A stretch of 64,000 bases of DNA from NCBI GenBank assembly GCA_038532435.1, contig JBCBAP010000001.1:62001-126000 (forward strand), in the 5' to 3' direction. Shown here one piece after another: positions 1 to 8,289 of this stretch (position 1 is its first letter; each line of letters starts with the position of its first letter). The translations under genes were made by a program, and so were the position numbers. This stretch comes from JBCBAP01 sp038532435. Its GTDB lineage: Bacteria > Pseudomonadota > Alphaproteobacteria > Rhodobacterales > Rhodobacteraceae. A model generated the notes under the pieces. That model had not been told where the DNA came from and did not search any database. It saw only the letters and a program-made list of their open reading frames with translations.

Positions 1-1
1 C

Positions 2-637
2 TCCGGCAACAACAAGGAGCAGTACATCATCAATCGCGATGACGGCGAGTATGTGATCGACCGGGTTGGCCAGCTCGTCCCACGCTTTGTCATTCGCAAC
101 ATCTCACCTGAGAACCTGACGGAGCTGTCGAAGGCGAAAGCGATCTATCCCACGAACATGAGCCCGGTTAGTGGCGCGCAGAAGGCTCAGGTCGCCTCCG
201 GGACAGGGTCCAACAAGATCACGCGCCCGAGCGATGAGATGCGGCATGTGCAGGGCACGAAGCCGTCGGACTTCCTGTCGGCGACAACCTACGAGGAGGG
301 GGCATTGAACCCCCAGGGCAAACCCTTCACGGACAAGAAGGGCAAGGCTGCTGTCCAGGTGCGGATCGACCTCTCCTACATTTCTCCACAGCATGTGAGC
401 GCGCTCTACACAGGTCCCGGGATCGCCTACTACCTGCTCAAGAACTTTGGAAAGACCGCGCAGGACAAACGCACCGCCGTGGAGACCGCCCGCGCCAACA
501 AGGGCTCGAGCGAAGACCTCGCGAAGTCCCATCCCGAGCTGTCGGCAAAGGAGTGGCAGGCGCTTCTCGACGTGATCCGCACGACGGAAGTGTTGATCTC
601 CGGCGAGATCCCGAAAGCGGCGATCACCAAGAAGTAG
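2..637 (+). CDS. 3' part of a large unknown protein; possible ADP-ribosyltransferase-like C-terminus
   Basis: The reading frame is open from the first complete codon of the window, so the gene begins upstream; the GTG at 53 is internal. The visible 211 residues end in TAG. I do not recognise a named family with certainty. Three short motifs resemble the R-S-E layout of mono-ADP-ribosyltransferases: MRHVQGT (Arg codon 242), LSATTYEE (Ser codon 278) and TTEVLISGEIP (Glu codon 587, where families often read QxE before a GG-IP turn). This match is by eye. The region before it is rich in Thr, Lys and Gly, like a linker. It could be a polymorphic toxin or secreted effector tip, or an unrelated domain. 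The neighbour on the right is convergent after 9 nt. Confidence 0.5.
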   Translation, partial: SGNNKEQYIINRDDGEYVIDRVGQLVPRFVIRNISPENLTELSKAKAIYPTNMSPVSGAQKAQVASGTGSNKITRPSDEMRHVQGTKPSDFLSATTYEEGALNPQGKPFTDKKGKAAVQVRIDLSYISPQHVSALYTGPGIAYYLLKNFGKTAQDKRTAVETARANKGSSEDLAKSHPELSAKEWQALLDVIRTTEVLISGEIPKAAITKK

Positions 638-646
638 CGTGCCACG

Positions 647-1375
647 TCAGGTGTCGCGCGCGTCCAGCCATTCGCGAATGATCGCGCGGTGGCGGGCACC
701 GTCGTAGCTTGGGAAATGACCGCCATGGACGACACGCACAGGCAGTTTAAGAAGCCGGACCATGCTGCGGTGATAGTCCGCGGCATCGGCGTGGTACGTG
801 TCCTCGATCAGCGGTCCGTCATAGACGATGTCGCCGGAGAACAGGATGCCTGTTGCCGCTTCCCACAGCGCGATGCCGCCTGGGGAGTGCCCGGGCGTGT
901 GGATCACCTCGAAATGACGGTCGCCGAGGTCGATGATGTCCCCGTCATCGAGGAGACGGGTCGCGCCCGCGCCGGTCACCGTGTAGTCCGCGGACCGATA
1001 CGGCAGCGGAGGCAGCCGGTCAAAGATCCCATCGGTCACACACAGGTCGGCGAGCGTCGCCTCCCGATCCGGTTTGGCGAGGATGTCCGCCTCCTCCCGG
1101 TGGACGGCCCGGTCCTCAAACTCGTGATGACAGCCGATATGGTCGAAGTGCGTGTGGCTCGCGATGGCCGACAGGCTGCGCTCGCTGACCAGAGGCACCC
1201 ATGTCCGCAGGGAGACCACGCCCATGCCGCTGTCCACCAGCATGTCCCTGTCGCGCCCGCGCACGTGCCACATGTTGCAGCGGTAGAACTCGTGAATGAA
1301 CGGCTCGTCGATCATCGTGACACCGTCATCCCGGCTGCGGATCCTGTACCAGTCCTCGGGGCGTGCGCGTTCCAT
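647..1375 (-). CDS. MBL-fold metallo-hydrolase, last gene of polyamine-type ABC operon
   Basis: A 242-residue metallo-beta-lactamase-fold hydrolase. The zinc motif HTHFDHIG is at residues 74-81, followed by HTPGHSPGG, a LFSGDIVYDGPL metal-Asp segment and a late VVHGGHFPSYDG histidine. The architecture is that of glyoxalase-II/lactonase-like enzymes, and the substrate cannot be read from the sequence. No signal peptide is seen, so it is probably cytoplasmic. A strong ribosome binding site (GGAGGA) precedes the ATG, which lies one base after the stop of the ABC ATPase gene, so it is almost certainly the fifth gene of that operon. Its placement suggests it acts on the imported compound or a derivative. 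Confidence 0.85.
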   Translation of the reverse strand: MERARPEDWYRIRSRDDGVTMIDEPFIHEFYRCNMWHVRGRDRDMLVDSGMGVVSLRTWVPLVSERSLSAIASHTHFDHIGCHHEFEDRAVHREEADILAKPDREATLADLCVTDGIFDRLPPLPYRSADYTVTGAGATRLLDDGDIIDLGDRHFEVIHTPGHSPGGIALWEAATGILFSGDIVYDGPLIEDTYHADAADYHRSMVRLLKLPVRVVHGGHFPSYDGARHRAIIREWLDARDT

Positions 1376-1376
1376 G

Positions 1377-2417
1377 TCAGTCCTCCTTCATGAAGACGCT
1401 GCAGGCGTCGATATCCGTTGACAGGATAAGCCGCGCGCCCGCTTCGGGCAGGTCCCGCGGCGGCAGATGCGCGATCAGTGTCAGATCAGGGGCGCAGTCG
1501 GGCACCAGATGGGCGCGGCAGTGGGTGCCGAAGAACGCCGCATCCGTCACCCGCGCCGGACCGATCCAGACCGGACCATCGCCGGTCGAAATCGCCTCGG
1601 GCCGGATGCAAACGGTCACGGTGCCCGACTGCTGGGCCGGGTGGGGCAGGGAGCCGAAGGGCGTCTCGACCCCGTTGCCCGTCGCCTGCCCGGGGATCTG
1701 GTTGATCTCGCCCATGAAGTCCGCGGTGAAGAGCGTCGCGGGACGGGCGTAGACGCGGGCGGGACTTCCCTGATCCTCGATCCGGCCCGCGTTCATGACC
1801 ACGATCCGGTCAGCGATCGCCATCGCCTCCTCCTGATCATGGGTGACGTGGATAAACGTGGTGCCGACCCGGCGCTGGATCGCCTTCAGCTCGTCCTGCA
1901 TCGCCCGCCGCAGCTTCAGATCGAGCGCGCCGAGCGGTTCGTCGAGCAGCAGGACATCCGGCTCCACCGCGAGCGCGCGGGCCAGTGCAACCCGCTGTCG
2001 CTGCCCGCCGGAGAGGGCATGGGGGCGCTTGTCGGCGGCACCGTGCAATCCCACAAGTTCAAGCTGCGCCTCCGCCCGCGCGCGGCGTGCGCGCTGGCCC
2101 ATACCGGCCATCCGAAGGCCGAAGGCGACATTGTCCCGAAGGCTCATGTGCGGAAAGAGGGCGTAGTCCTGAAACACGGTCGCCGTCGGGCGCCGGGCGG
2201 ATGGTGTCCGCGTCATGTCCTGCCCGCCGATCATGACCTGTCCACCGTCCGGTGCGATGAACCCGCCCAGGATGGAGAGAAGCGTCGTCTTCCCGCAGCC
2301 GGACGGACCCAGAAGGGTCACATATTCACCTGCTGCGATCTCCAGCGAAATGTCCCGCAGCGCGCGCAGGGGGCCGAACGCGTGGTGCACGCCTGCGATC
2401 ACGACATTGGCGGTCAT
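1377..2417 (-). CDS. ABC transporter ATP-binding protein, PotA-type
   Basis: A 346-residue ATPase of the spermidine/putrescine/Fe class. It shows Walker A GPSGCGKTT (about residues 37-45), signature LSGGQRQR, Walker B VLLLDEP and the H-loop THDQEEAM, followed by a C-terminal TOBE-like region of about 110 residues. It powers import by the two permeases encoded upstream. The start ATG overlaps the stop of the preceding permease as ATGA. Substrate class (polyamine or related cation) is inferred from family likeness, not from binding residues. Confidence 0.9.
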   Translation of the reverse strand: MTANVVIAGVHHAFGPLRALRDISLEIAAGEYVTLLGPSGCGKTTLLSILGGFIAPDGGQVMIGGQDMTRTPSARRPTATVFQDYALFPHMSLRDNVAFGLRMAGMGQRARRARAEAQLELVGLHGAADKRPHALSGGQRQRVALARALAVEPDVLLLDEPLGALDLKLRRAMQDELKAIQRRVGTTFIHVTHDQEEAMAIADRIVVMNAGRIEDQGSPARVYARPATLFTADFMGEINQIPGQATGNGVETPFGSLPHPAQQSGTVTVCIRPEAISTGDGPVWIGPARVTDAAFFGTHCRAHLVPDCAPDLTLIAHLPPRDLPEAGARLILSTDIDACSVFMKED

Positions 2418-3187
2418 GCCCCGCGCCTCCGTGCGACCAGCACCTCCGCGACGATCACCACGGCGACGGAGACCAGAAAGACGAAGCTGCCGATGGCGTT
2501 CAGCCTCGGGGATAGGCCGGACCGAAGCATCGACCAGATCTCTACGGGCAGCGTCACGTCGAACCGCGTCAGCAGGAAGGCGATGATGAACTCGTCCCAG
2601 CTCAGCGTGACGGAGAGGAAGAACGCAGCCGCGATGGCCGGGGCGAGCATCGGCACGGTGATCAGCAGCAGAACCTGGGCCTCACCCGCGCCGAGGTCTC
2701 GCGCGGCCCGCTCCGCATTCTGCTGCTGGCCGCCCATCGAGGCGTAGATGATCGCGAACGCAAGCGGCAGATTGATCACCACATGTCCCACCGCAGCGGT
2801 GACCAGGGACAGACCCAGCCCAAGCCGGGTCAGCACGATCAGCAGTCCCAGACCGACGATCAGGTAGCTGACCGTGATCGGCGCAATCAGAAGTCCTCGC
2901 ATCAAGGCCGATCCGGGCAGCCGGTACCGTGCAAGGCCGTAGGCAGCAAGGAAGCCGAGCGTGACCGCGACTGTTGACGATCCCGCCGCAACCAGCAGCG
3001 AGTGCCCCAGCGCGGCCGTCAGATCTTCGTCCCCGAGCACCTCCCCGTACCACCGCAGGGACGGGCCGTTGAACGGCGGCACCGGCAGACGCCCGTCCTG
3101 AAACGAGAACAGCACGAGCGTGCCCACCGGCAGGTAGATGAACGCGAGTGCTGCAACCGCGTAGAGCCAGGGGAGTGCCCGGGTCAT
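2414..3187 (-). CDS. ABC transporter permease, PotC-type
   Basis: A 257-residue inner-membrane permease beginning MTRALPWLYAVAALAF and containing about six hydrophobic segments. The EAA-loop region reads AARDLGAGEAQVLLLITVP, typical of binding-protein-dependent permeases. The ATG at 3187 was chosen because it forms an ATGA overlap with the upstream permease stop; the open frame runs further upstream only as non-coding shadow inside the previous gene. It is the second permease of the operon potD-potB-potC-potA-MBL. Confidence 0.9.
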   Translation of the reverse strand: MTRALPWLYAVAALAFIYLPVGTLVLFSFQDGRLPVPPFNGPSLRWYGEVLGDEDLTAALGHSLLVAAGSSTVAVTLGFLAAYGLARYRLPGSALMRGLLIAPITVSYLIVGLGLLIVLTRLGLGLSLVTAAVGHVVINLPLAFAIIYASMGGQQQNAERAARDLGAGEAQVLLLITVPMLAPAIAAAFFLSVTLSWDEFIIAFLLTRFDVTLPVEIWSMLRSGLSPRLNAIGSFVFLVSVAVVIVAEVLVARRRGA

Positions 3188-4035
3188 ATTCGGTCGAGCC
3201 TCAGCCAGCGGGCGCAGGCGAGGTACGCGAGTGTCACCAGGCCCATCAGCACGATGGCGAGCGCTGCCGCGAGCGGGAAGTCCGCGCGCCGCCCGAGCTG
3301 GACCATGATCACCTGCGGTACCGTCAGCTCCGTGTTGCCGCCGAGGATCTGCGGGGTGATGTAGTCGCCGATGCACAGCACGAAGGTGAGAAAGGCGCCC
3401 GTTACGATCCCGGGAAGGGTCAGCGGCAGAACCACGTGCCGGAACGTCTGAAACGCACTCGCGCCCAGGTCCATCGCCGCCCGCCGGTAGTTTGGCGAGA
3501 GCTGCACGAGGTTGGCGTAAACCGTCAGGGTCAGCAGCATGACGAAAAAATGCACGAAGCCGGTGACCGTGGCGAACCGGGTGTTTGCGAGCGTGAGGGG
3601 CTCCGATATCAGGCCGAGACCGATCAGCGACTGGTTCACCACACCCTCCCGCGCCAGCACCAGAAGCCACGCGTAAGAGCGCACCACATAGGACGTCCAG
3701 AAGGGCAGGATCGTGAGCAACAGCGCGAGGCGTTGCCACCGCGGCGGCACTCGAAACGCGATGATCCACGCCAGAGGGTAGGCAAGCACAATGGAAATCG
3801 CAGTGACCGTCAGCGTGATTTCGAGCGACACGATGATGGCGCGCCAGAGATATGCCTTCTCCGCCAGTTCGAGATAGTTGGCGAACGACACGCCCCAGAT
3901 CAGCGTGCGCCCCTCCAGTGTCGCCAGGCTCATCGCGCCCATCACGACAAAGGGGATGACAAAGAACGCGACAGTCCAGATCAGCGCCGGGGCGACGAAG
4001 CCCCAGCCGCGGGTGCGATCTCCCGGAAAGCTCAC
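3184..4035 (-). CDS. ABC transporter permease, PotB-type
   Basis: A 283-residue permease starting at a GTG (MSFPGDRTRGWGFVAPALIW) that overlaps the stop of the binding-protein gene by four bases (GTGA). It has an N-terminal membrane segment, further hydrophobic helices and an EAA-type loop AAMDLGASAFQTFRHVVLP. It resembles the first permease of spermidine/putrescine importers. Longer upstream frame belongs to the previous gene and is not coding. Confidence 0.9.
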   Translation of the reverse strand: MSFPGDRTRGWGFVAPALIWTVAFFVIPFVVMGAMSLATLEGRTLIWGVSFANYLELAEKAYLWRAIIVSLEITLTVTAISIVLAYPLAWIIAFRVPPRWQRLALLLTILPFWTSYVVRSYAWLLVLAREGVVNQSLIGLGLISEPLTLANTRFATVTGFVHFFVMLLTLTVYANLVQLSPNYRRAAMDLGASAFQTFRHVVLPLTLPGIVTGAFLTFVLCIGDYITPQILGGNTELTVPQVIMVQLGRRADFPLAAALAIVLMGLVTLAYLACARWLRLDRI

Positions 4036-5087
4036 TGTTGGAGCGTTTCGAGCCACAGATCCTGCATGTCGTTGTCGAGGGCGGCGTCGGGTGCGGGATA
4101 AAGCTGGGTGCGGGCCAGGTAGTCCGGCTGCTGATCCCAGCGCAGCACGTCCTTTTGCGCATCCGTCAGCACGTCGCCCGCCTTCGTGTTGGCCGGCATG
4201 CCCCAGAAACAGGATGAGGTTGCAAGGCGGGCCTGACCCTCCGGGCTCACGATGTATTCGATGAACTTGAGCGCCATGTCCGGGTTCTCCGCGCCCGCGA
4301 CCACACCGATGGACTGTGCCCAGCGAACCGCACCCTCCTTCGGGATCGTCCAGGTGAGCTCCGGCTGTTCCGCGGTCAGGACCGCGGTCAGCCACTCGCC
4401 GCCGCCCACGACGATATCAACCTCGCCGGTCGCGAGGGCCGTCTGGGCCGCAACGACCCCTGCCACGGAGGCTGCCCGCGACCGCATGGTGGACAGGACA
4501 CCGCCAACCGCGGGCAGATCATCAGCGCCGATCTCCGCGGTCGGAATACCCTCTGCGATGGCCGCGATGCCCATGAGCGGCAGATAGTAGTCGTAGATTG
4601 AGATCCGACCGTCATACTTCTCCGACCACACGGTCGAAAGGCTTTCCATATCCGCCGGATCGACCTTGTCGGCGTTGTAGGAGATGGTGTTGTAGCCGAA
4701 CTTCTCCGTCACCGCGTAGGTCACCCCGTCAACGCTGTTATTCTCCGCCATCACCACCTCGGGGAAAAAATCGTCGGTGGAGATTGCGCCGTCCGGCAGG
4801 GGCGCAAGAATGCCAGCCTCGACCGCGCGGAAGACGTCGATCCCGTCGATCACGAGCACGTCCCAGTCTCCGGGGCGGGACTGCTCGAGGAGGGCGAGTG
4901 CTGCGCCGGTGCCCTCATACTCACGCAGGTTCACCTTCACATCGTTTGCCGCCTCGAACGGTTCGATCAATGCCGGATCGGTATGGTCGCACCAGACGAG
5001 TGCGTTCAGCTCCTCCTGGGCCGAGGCGGCGGCGCCCATGACGCTCAACGCGGTCGTGCAAAGAAGATACGAGGATATCCGGCTCAT
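4032..5087 (-). CDS. Periplasmic substrate-binding protein, PotD-type
   Basis: A 351-residue extracellular solute-binding protein. The first 23 residues form a signal peptide ending AAASAQ before EELNALVWCDHTDP. The mature part resembles spermidine/putrescine-binding proteins (GYNTISYNADKVDP, VGGGEWLTAV, SPEGQARLATSSCFWGMP). The start has a good ribosome binding site (AGGAGA). It is the first gene of a five-gene leftward operon and is transcribed away from a tetR gene; the 127-bp gap holds AGTTGA/TCAACT half-sites. Ligand identity is unknown. Confidence 0.9.
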   Translation of the reverse strand: MSRISSYLLCTTALSVMGAAASAQEELNALVWCDHTDPALIEPFEAANDVKVNLREYEGTGAALALLEQSRPGDWDVLVIDGIDVFRAVEAGILAPLPDGAISTDDFFPEVVMAENNSVDGVTYAVTEKFGYNTISYNADKVDPADMESLSTVWSEKYDGRISIYDYYLPLMGIAAIAEGIPTAEIGADDLPAVGGVLSTMRSRAASVAGVVAAQTALATGEVDIVVGGGEWLTAVLTAEQPELTWTIPKEGAVRWAQSIGVVAGAENPDMALKFIEYIVSPEGQARLATSSCFWGMPANTKAGDVLTDAQKDVLRWDQQPDYLARTQLYPAPDAALDNDMQDLWLETLQQ

Positions 5088-5146
5088 CTGTCGTCTCCTG
5101 TTGGCAAGTCATCCGACCGCGTGGCGTGCGGCTCTCTTGCGAAAAA

Positions 5147-5186
5147 AGTTGAAGTCGTTCATTTTTACAGTCAACTCCAATGTTGA
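5147..5186. promoter_or_regulatory. Inverted half-sites between tetR and the pot-type operon
   Basis: AGTTGA at 5147-5152 is matched by TCAACT at 5171-5176 (18-nt spacer), and TCAAC is matched again by GTTGA at 5182-5186 with a 6-nt spacer. The cluster lies in the divergent intergenic region and is much richer in A/T than its surroundings. It is a candidate operator for the adjacent TetR protein; no firm -10/-35 pair was found. Confidence 0.4.
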
Positions 5187-5214
5187 GTTTGATTTCAAAT
5201 GTCGACGGATCTTC

Positions 5215-5841
5215 ATGGCCGGTTTGCGCGAAAAACAGAAAGCTGACCGCGAAAGGCGCATTCTGACCGCCGCAGTGACGCGTTTTCGGGCAGATGGGTA
5301 CAGATCCGTGCGAATCGAAGATCTCGCCGAAGTGGCCGAGGTTTCTGTCGGAACGGTCTACAATTACTACCGAAACAAGGGCGATATCCTTATCGCCACC
5401 GTCGCGATGGAGGTGGAGGAGGTGCTTGCCTCCGGTGCCCGGATCGTTGCGAACCCGCCCAACGGTGTGGACGACGCGCTGCTCAAGCTGATCTTCGAGT
5501 ATTACGATCACTCGCTTGAGTACCTGTCGAAAGAGATGTGGCGCACGGCCATGGCGCTCTCCATCGCGGCGCCGGATACCCCCAACGGCCGACGCTACGG
5601 GGAGCTCGACGCGTTGCTGGCCGCGCAGGTTGTAGATCTGATCGAGGCCTTGCAGCAGCGGGGCGAGGCCCGCGCGGATCTGGATGCGGAGGCGCTCGGA
5701 CAGCTCATCTTCAACAACCTCAACCAGATGTTCATCGAGTTCGTGAAGGATGACGGGATGACGCTTGAGACCCTGCGGCGGAGTGTGGAGGCGCAGACCC
5801 GCCCGCTCGCCCGCCTCATGGCAACGGGTTCCGTGCGCTAG
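5215..5841 (+). CDS. TetR family transcriptional regulator
   Basis: A 208-residue regulator. The N-terminal helix-turn-helix is at about residues 35-54 (IEDLAEVAEVSVGTVYNYYR), the classic TetR pattern, followed by an all-helical ligand domain. ATG at 5215 was chosen because the HTH then sits at the normal position; the longer open frame extends into the upstream promoter region. It is divergent from the ABC operon and probably represses it. Its TAG stop interlocks with the TAG of the convergent racemase gene through a shared CTAG. Confidence 0.88.
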   Translation: MAGLREKQKADRERRILTAAVTRFRADGYRSVRIEDLAEVAEVSVGTVYNYYRNKGDILIATVAMEVEEVLASGARIVANPPNGVDDALLKLIFEYYDHSLEYLSKEMWRTAMALSIAAPDTPNGRRYGELDALLAAQVVDLIEALQQRGEARADLDAEALGQLIFNNLNQMFIEFVKDDGMTLETLRRSVEAQTRPLARLMATGSVR

Positions 5842-6563
5842 TCGCGCCCGAGGCCCATGCTCACCGCCGCGTCGCAATGGAGCCGTGCCGTGTTGAACAT
5901 GGGAAAGTCCGGCATGTCGGGCTGGTCGATGAGAAGGAATATCTCCGTGCAGCCGAGGATAAGTCCTTCCGCACCTTCCTCCCGCCGCATCCGATCCGCG
6001 ATCTCGAGGTAGCGGCGTCTGGAGCGGTCGGAAATCCGGTCCTTCACCAACTCGTCGAAGATGATGCGGTCGATCTCCTCCTGCTCGGCCTCCGTCGGGC
6101 TCACCGCATCGATGCCGAACCGGTCGCGGTACCGGTCCTTGAGATAGTCAAGCTGCATTACCGGCCGGGTGCCGAACAGGGCGACGCGGGAGAGCCCCGC
6201 GCCTTTGATCGCCGCGGCGGTCGGGTCCGCGATGTGGATGAGCGGGACCGACGCATCCTTCATCAACGGCTCCAGCGGCATGTGCAACGTGTTGGAGACG
6301 CACAGGATCATGTCCGCGCCTCCCGCGATGAGCCCGTCGAGCTTAGCCTTCATGTAGGCGCTCAGATCGGTCCAGTTGTCCGTTCTGAGATAGTGTTCGA
6401 TGTTGCCGAAATTCATTCCGGCGATCAGGGTCTCCGCAATCTCCCACCCGCCAAGCCGCGCGTTCACCCCGTCATTGAGGAAGCGATAGTACTCTGCCGT
6501 CGCCACGTTGGAGGACCCGCCGAGGATCCCTATGGTTTTCTGGTGGAGGGGGCGTTCGGTCAT
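5838..6563 (-). CDS. Aspartate/glutamate racemase family protein
   Basis: A 241-residue cofactor-independent amino-acid racemase. The two catalytic cysteines are visible: C88 in LCVSNTLH and C205 in LILGCTEIFLL. The N-terminal GGSSNVATAEYYRFLN matches the aspartate racemase (RacX/YgeA) branch rather than MurI. Cytoplasmic. It follows the araC gene on the same strand after about 50 nt. The preferred amino acid cannot be told from the sequence. Confidence 0.85.
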   Translation of the reverse strand: MTERPLHQKTIGILGGSSNVATAEYYRFLNDGVNARLGGWEIAETLIAGMNFGNIEHYLRTDNWTDLSAYMKAKLDGLIAGGADMILCVSNTLHMPLEPLMKDASVPLIHIADPTAAAIKGAGLSRVALFGTRPVMQLDYLKDRYRDRFGIDAVSPTEAEQEEIDRIIFDELVKDRISDRSRRRYLEIADRMRREEGAEGLILGCTEIFLLIDQPDMPDFPMFNTARLHCDAAVSMGLGRD

Positions 6564-6614
6564 GAGGTCTGTCCCGCAATGAGTGGCATCGCGGGTGTAC
6601 CCTAGCCTCTTCGA

Positions 6615-7421
6615 TCAGGGTCGTCTTGAACGGAATTGACTGCGTACAAATGCTCCGGGTGCAACGCCGAAGCAGCGTTTGAACCACCGGGTGAGGTGGC
6701 TCTGATCGGCGAAACCGGCAAGGCAGGCGGCCTCTCCGATCGACACGCCCTCCGCCAGTGCGTTCCGCGCGAGACGGAGGCGAGCCTGGGTCACGTACTG
6801 AAACGGTGACAGCCCGTAGGCAGCCTTGAACTGCCGCGAGAGGTGTTCGGGCGAAAGACCGGCGAGAGCCGCGAGATCGGGCAAGGTCACCGGTGTCGCG
6901 GGATCATCCTCAAGCCTGTCGCGGACGCGCCGGATGGCCGGTGATGGAGGGATCGTGTCGATCCTCGTCGTGCCCATATCGGACAGCAGATGCAGCAATA
7001 CCTCCGGCAGCGCCAGATCGGACGCCGCCCGCTCTTCAAGGGCGGTGGAAACCCTTCGGGCGAGGCTTGGGCGCCCCCTGATCAGGCGGTGGCCCGCGAT
7101 CCTGTCCTCGACGCTGAATGTGGAAAGGCCCGTGCAGTCAGCCACTTGCCAGGGCGAGAGGTAAGCGGCCCGGTAAGCCCAGCCGGAAGTGTCCAGGGTC
7201 CTCCCGTCGTGCAGCTCTTCGGGCCCGATCAGAAGGATATCGCCGGCGGCAATGCCCAACGACATGCCGCCGCACCGGGCCTGCTTCGCCCCCGAGATGT
7301 AGGTTGCGATGACAAGCTCGGGATGGCGATGGGGCGCATATGCAAACCTCCCCACCACGCTGTCGAGGATGTCGAACCCGCCAAGCGCATCGGATCGTCG
7401 CAATCGGTTGCTCGTCTGCAT
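6615..7421 (-). CDS. AraC family transcriptional regulator
   Basis: A 268-residue regulator with an N-terminal cupin-like sensing domain (PHRHPELVIATYISGAK) and two C-terminal helix-turn-helix motifs (LPDLAALAGLSPEHLSRQFK and IGEAACLAGFADQSHLTRWF). ATG at 7421 (MQTSNRLRRSD) is preferred; a TTG at 7457 would add 12 residues, and neither start has a strong ribosome binding site. It lies upstream of the racemase gene on the same strand and may control it. Inducer unknown. Confidence 0.85.
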   Translation of the reverse strand: MQTSNRLRRSDALGGFDILDSVVGRFAYAPHRHPELVIATYISGAKQARCGGMSLGIAAGDILLIGPEELHDGRTLDTSGWAYRAAYLSPWQVADCTGLSTFSVEDRIAGHRLIRGRPSLARRVSTALEERAASDLALPEVLLHLLSDMGTTRIDTIPPSPAIRRVRDRLEDDPATPVTLPDLAALAGLSPEHLSRQFKAAYGLSPFQYVTQARLRLARNALAEGVSIGEAACLAGFADQSHLTRWFKRCFGVAPGAFVRSQFRSRRP

Positions 7422-7522
7422 GGAGCGAGACGATAGTCGGTCCGCCACATGAGGCAATCGCCTGTTGCGCGCATACGCAAAACCGCGCGCTCAAGCGTCG
7501 TCTGATTTCAATTTGAAGGGGA

Positions 7523-7598
<76 letters not shown>

Positions 7599-7660
7599 AT
7601 GGTGAAATCACCGGTCGCCTGGTTAGGCGCGTTCCCCGGTGACTTCAAGCAAAAAGCGTA

Positions 7661-7999
7661 TCAGTTCTCTTCGTCTTCCGCAGGCACATCCGCGATCTCG
7701 TCGAGGTCCACGGTGTCCTCATCGTCCTCGAGCACCGTGTCATCGTCGACGGGCACATCCTCGTCATCATCGTCGAGCACGTCGTCATCCTCGAGGTCGG
7801 GAACCTCGGCGACCTCCTCGGGCTTCGGCTTCGGTTTTTCCGCCTCAGCGCGGGGGGCCTTGCCCTTCGGCGCCGTCAGAGACTCAAGCGAAAAGCTCGC
7901 CCCGCAGTTCGGGCAGGTCAACGGATCCGCGTTCAAATCGTAGAAGCGACTGCCGCAGCTCGGGCAGAGGCGTTTTACGCCCCATTCGGGATCGGGCAT
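7661..7999 (-). CDS. TIGR02300 (FYDLN acid) family protein
   Basis: A 112-residue protein. The N-terminal half is a zinc-ribbon-like domain: PEWGVKRLCPSCGSRFYDLN followed by CPNCG, giving four cysteines. The C-terminal half is a highly acidic tail of Asp/Glu runs. This is the alphaproteobacterial FYDLN-acid family of unknown function. ATG at 7999 is chosen because GAGGT lies just upstream; an earlier ATG would add eight residues. It sits next to tRNA-Ala on the same strand. Confidence 0.92.
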   Translation of the reverse strand: MPDPEWGVKRLCPSCGSRFYDLNADPLTCPNCGASFSLESLTAPKGKAPRAEAEKPKPKPEEVAEVPDLEDDDVLDDDDEDVPVDDDTVLEDDEDTVDLDEIADVPAEDEEN

Positions 8000-8088
8000 C
8001 TGTACCTCGATAGGAAGTGTCACAAGAATGCCGTGCCTTGCCAGAACTCGGCAGGCTTGTCAAAGCCTTTGGCACCGTGACCGGGCGG

Positions 8089-8289
8089 CTAGTCTTCCGT
8101 CCGCTTTCGCGCCGCTGAAAGAGCCTGTTCGAGGATGCGCGGCTCTCCGATATGGTTCGACAGGATCAGGATCAGGCGTGCGTTCAGTGCCGCACTTTCC
8201 GCTGGGTCCAACCCCTCGTGCACGGCAAGCAGCCGGTCGTAGAATCCGTCCGGATCGGGCAGGTTCGGGGTCAGGATCAGATCGCTCAT
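8089..8289 (-). CDS. DUF2783 domain-containing small protein
   Basis: A 66-residue protein (MSDLILTPNLPDPDGFYDRL...). The sequence fits DUF2783, a short family that I know mainly from positions next to flavin monooxygenases in aromatic-acid loci. The ATG overlaps the stop of the upstream monooxygenase gene (ATGA), so the two are translationally coupled. It is predicted soluble and helical. Its role is unknown; an accessory to the monooxygenase is an inference from the constant pairing. Confidence 0.8.
   Translation of the reverse strand: MSDLILTPNLPDPDGFYDRLLAVHEGLDPAESAALNARLILILSNHIGEPRILEQALSAARKRTED

Noticed and set aside
53..637. The GTG at 53 as a true start of the first gene
   Set aside because: The frame is open to the first codon of the window with coding-like sequence, and no ribosome binding site lies before the GTG.
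2414..4162. Very long minus-strand frame covering a permease and its upstream gene
   Set aside because: Its N-terminal 325 residues lie out of frame over the upstream permease and lack any family pattern; the real permease starts at 3187 with an ATGA overlap.
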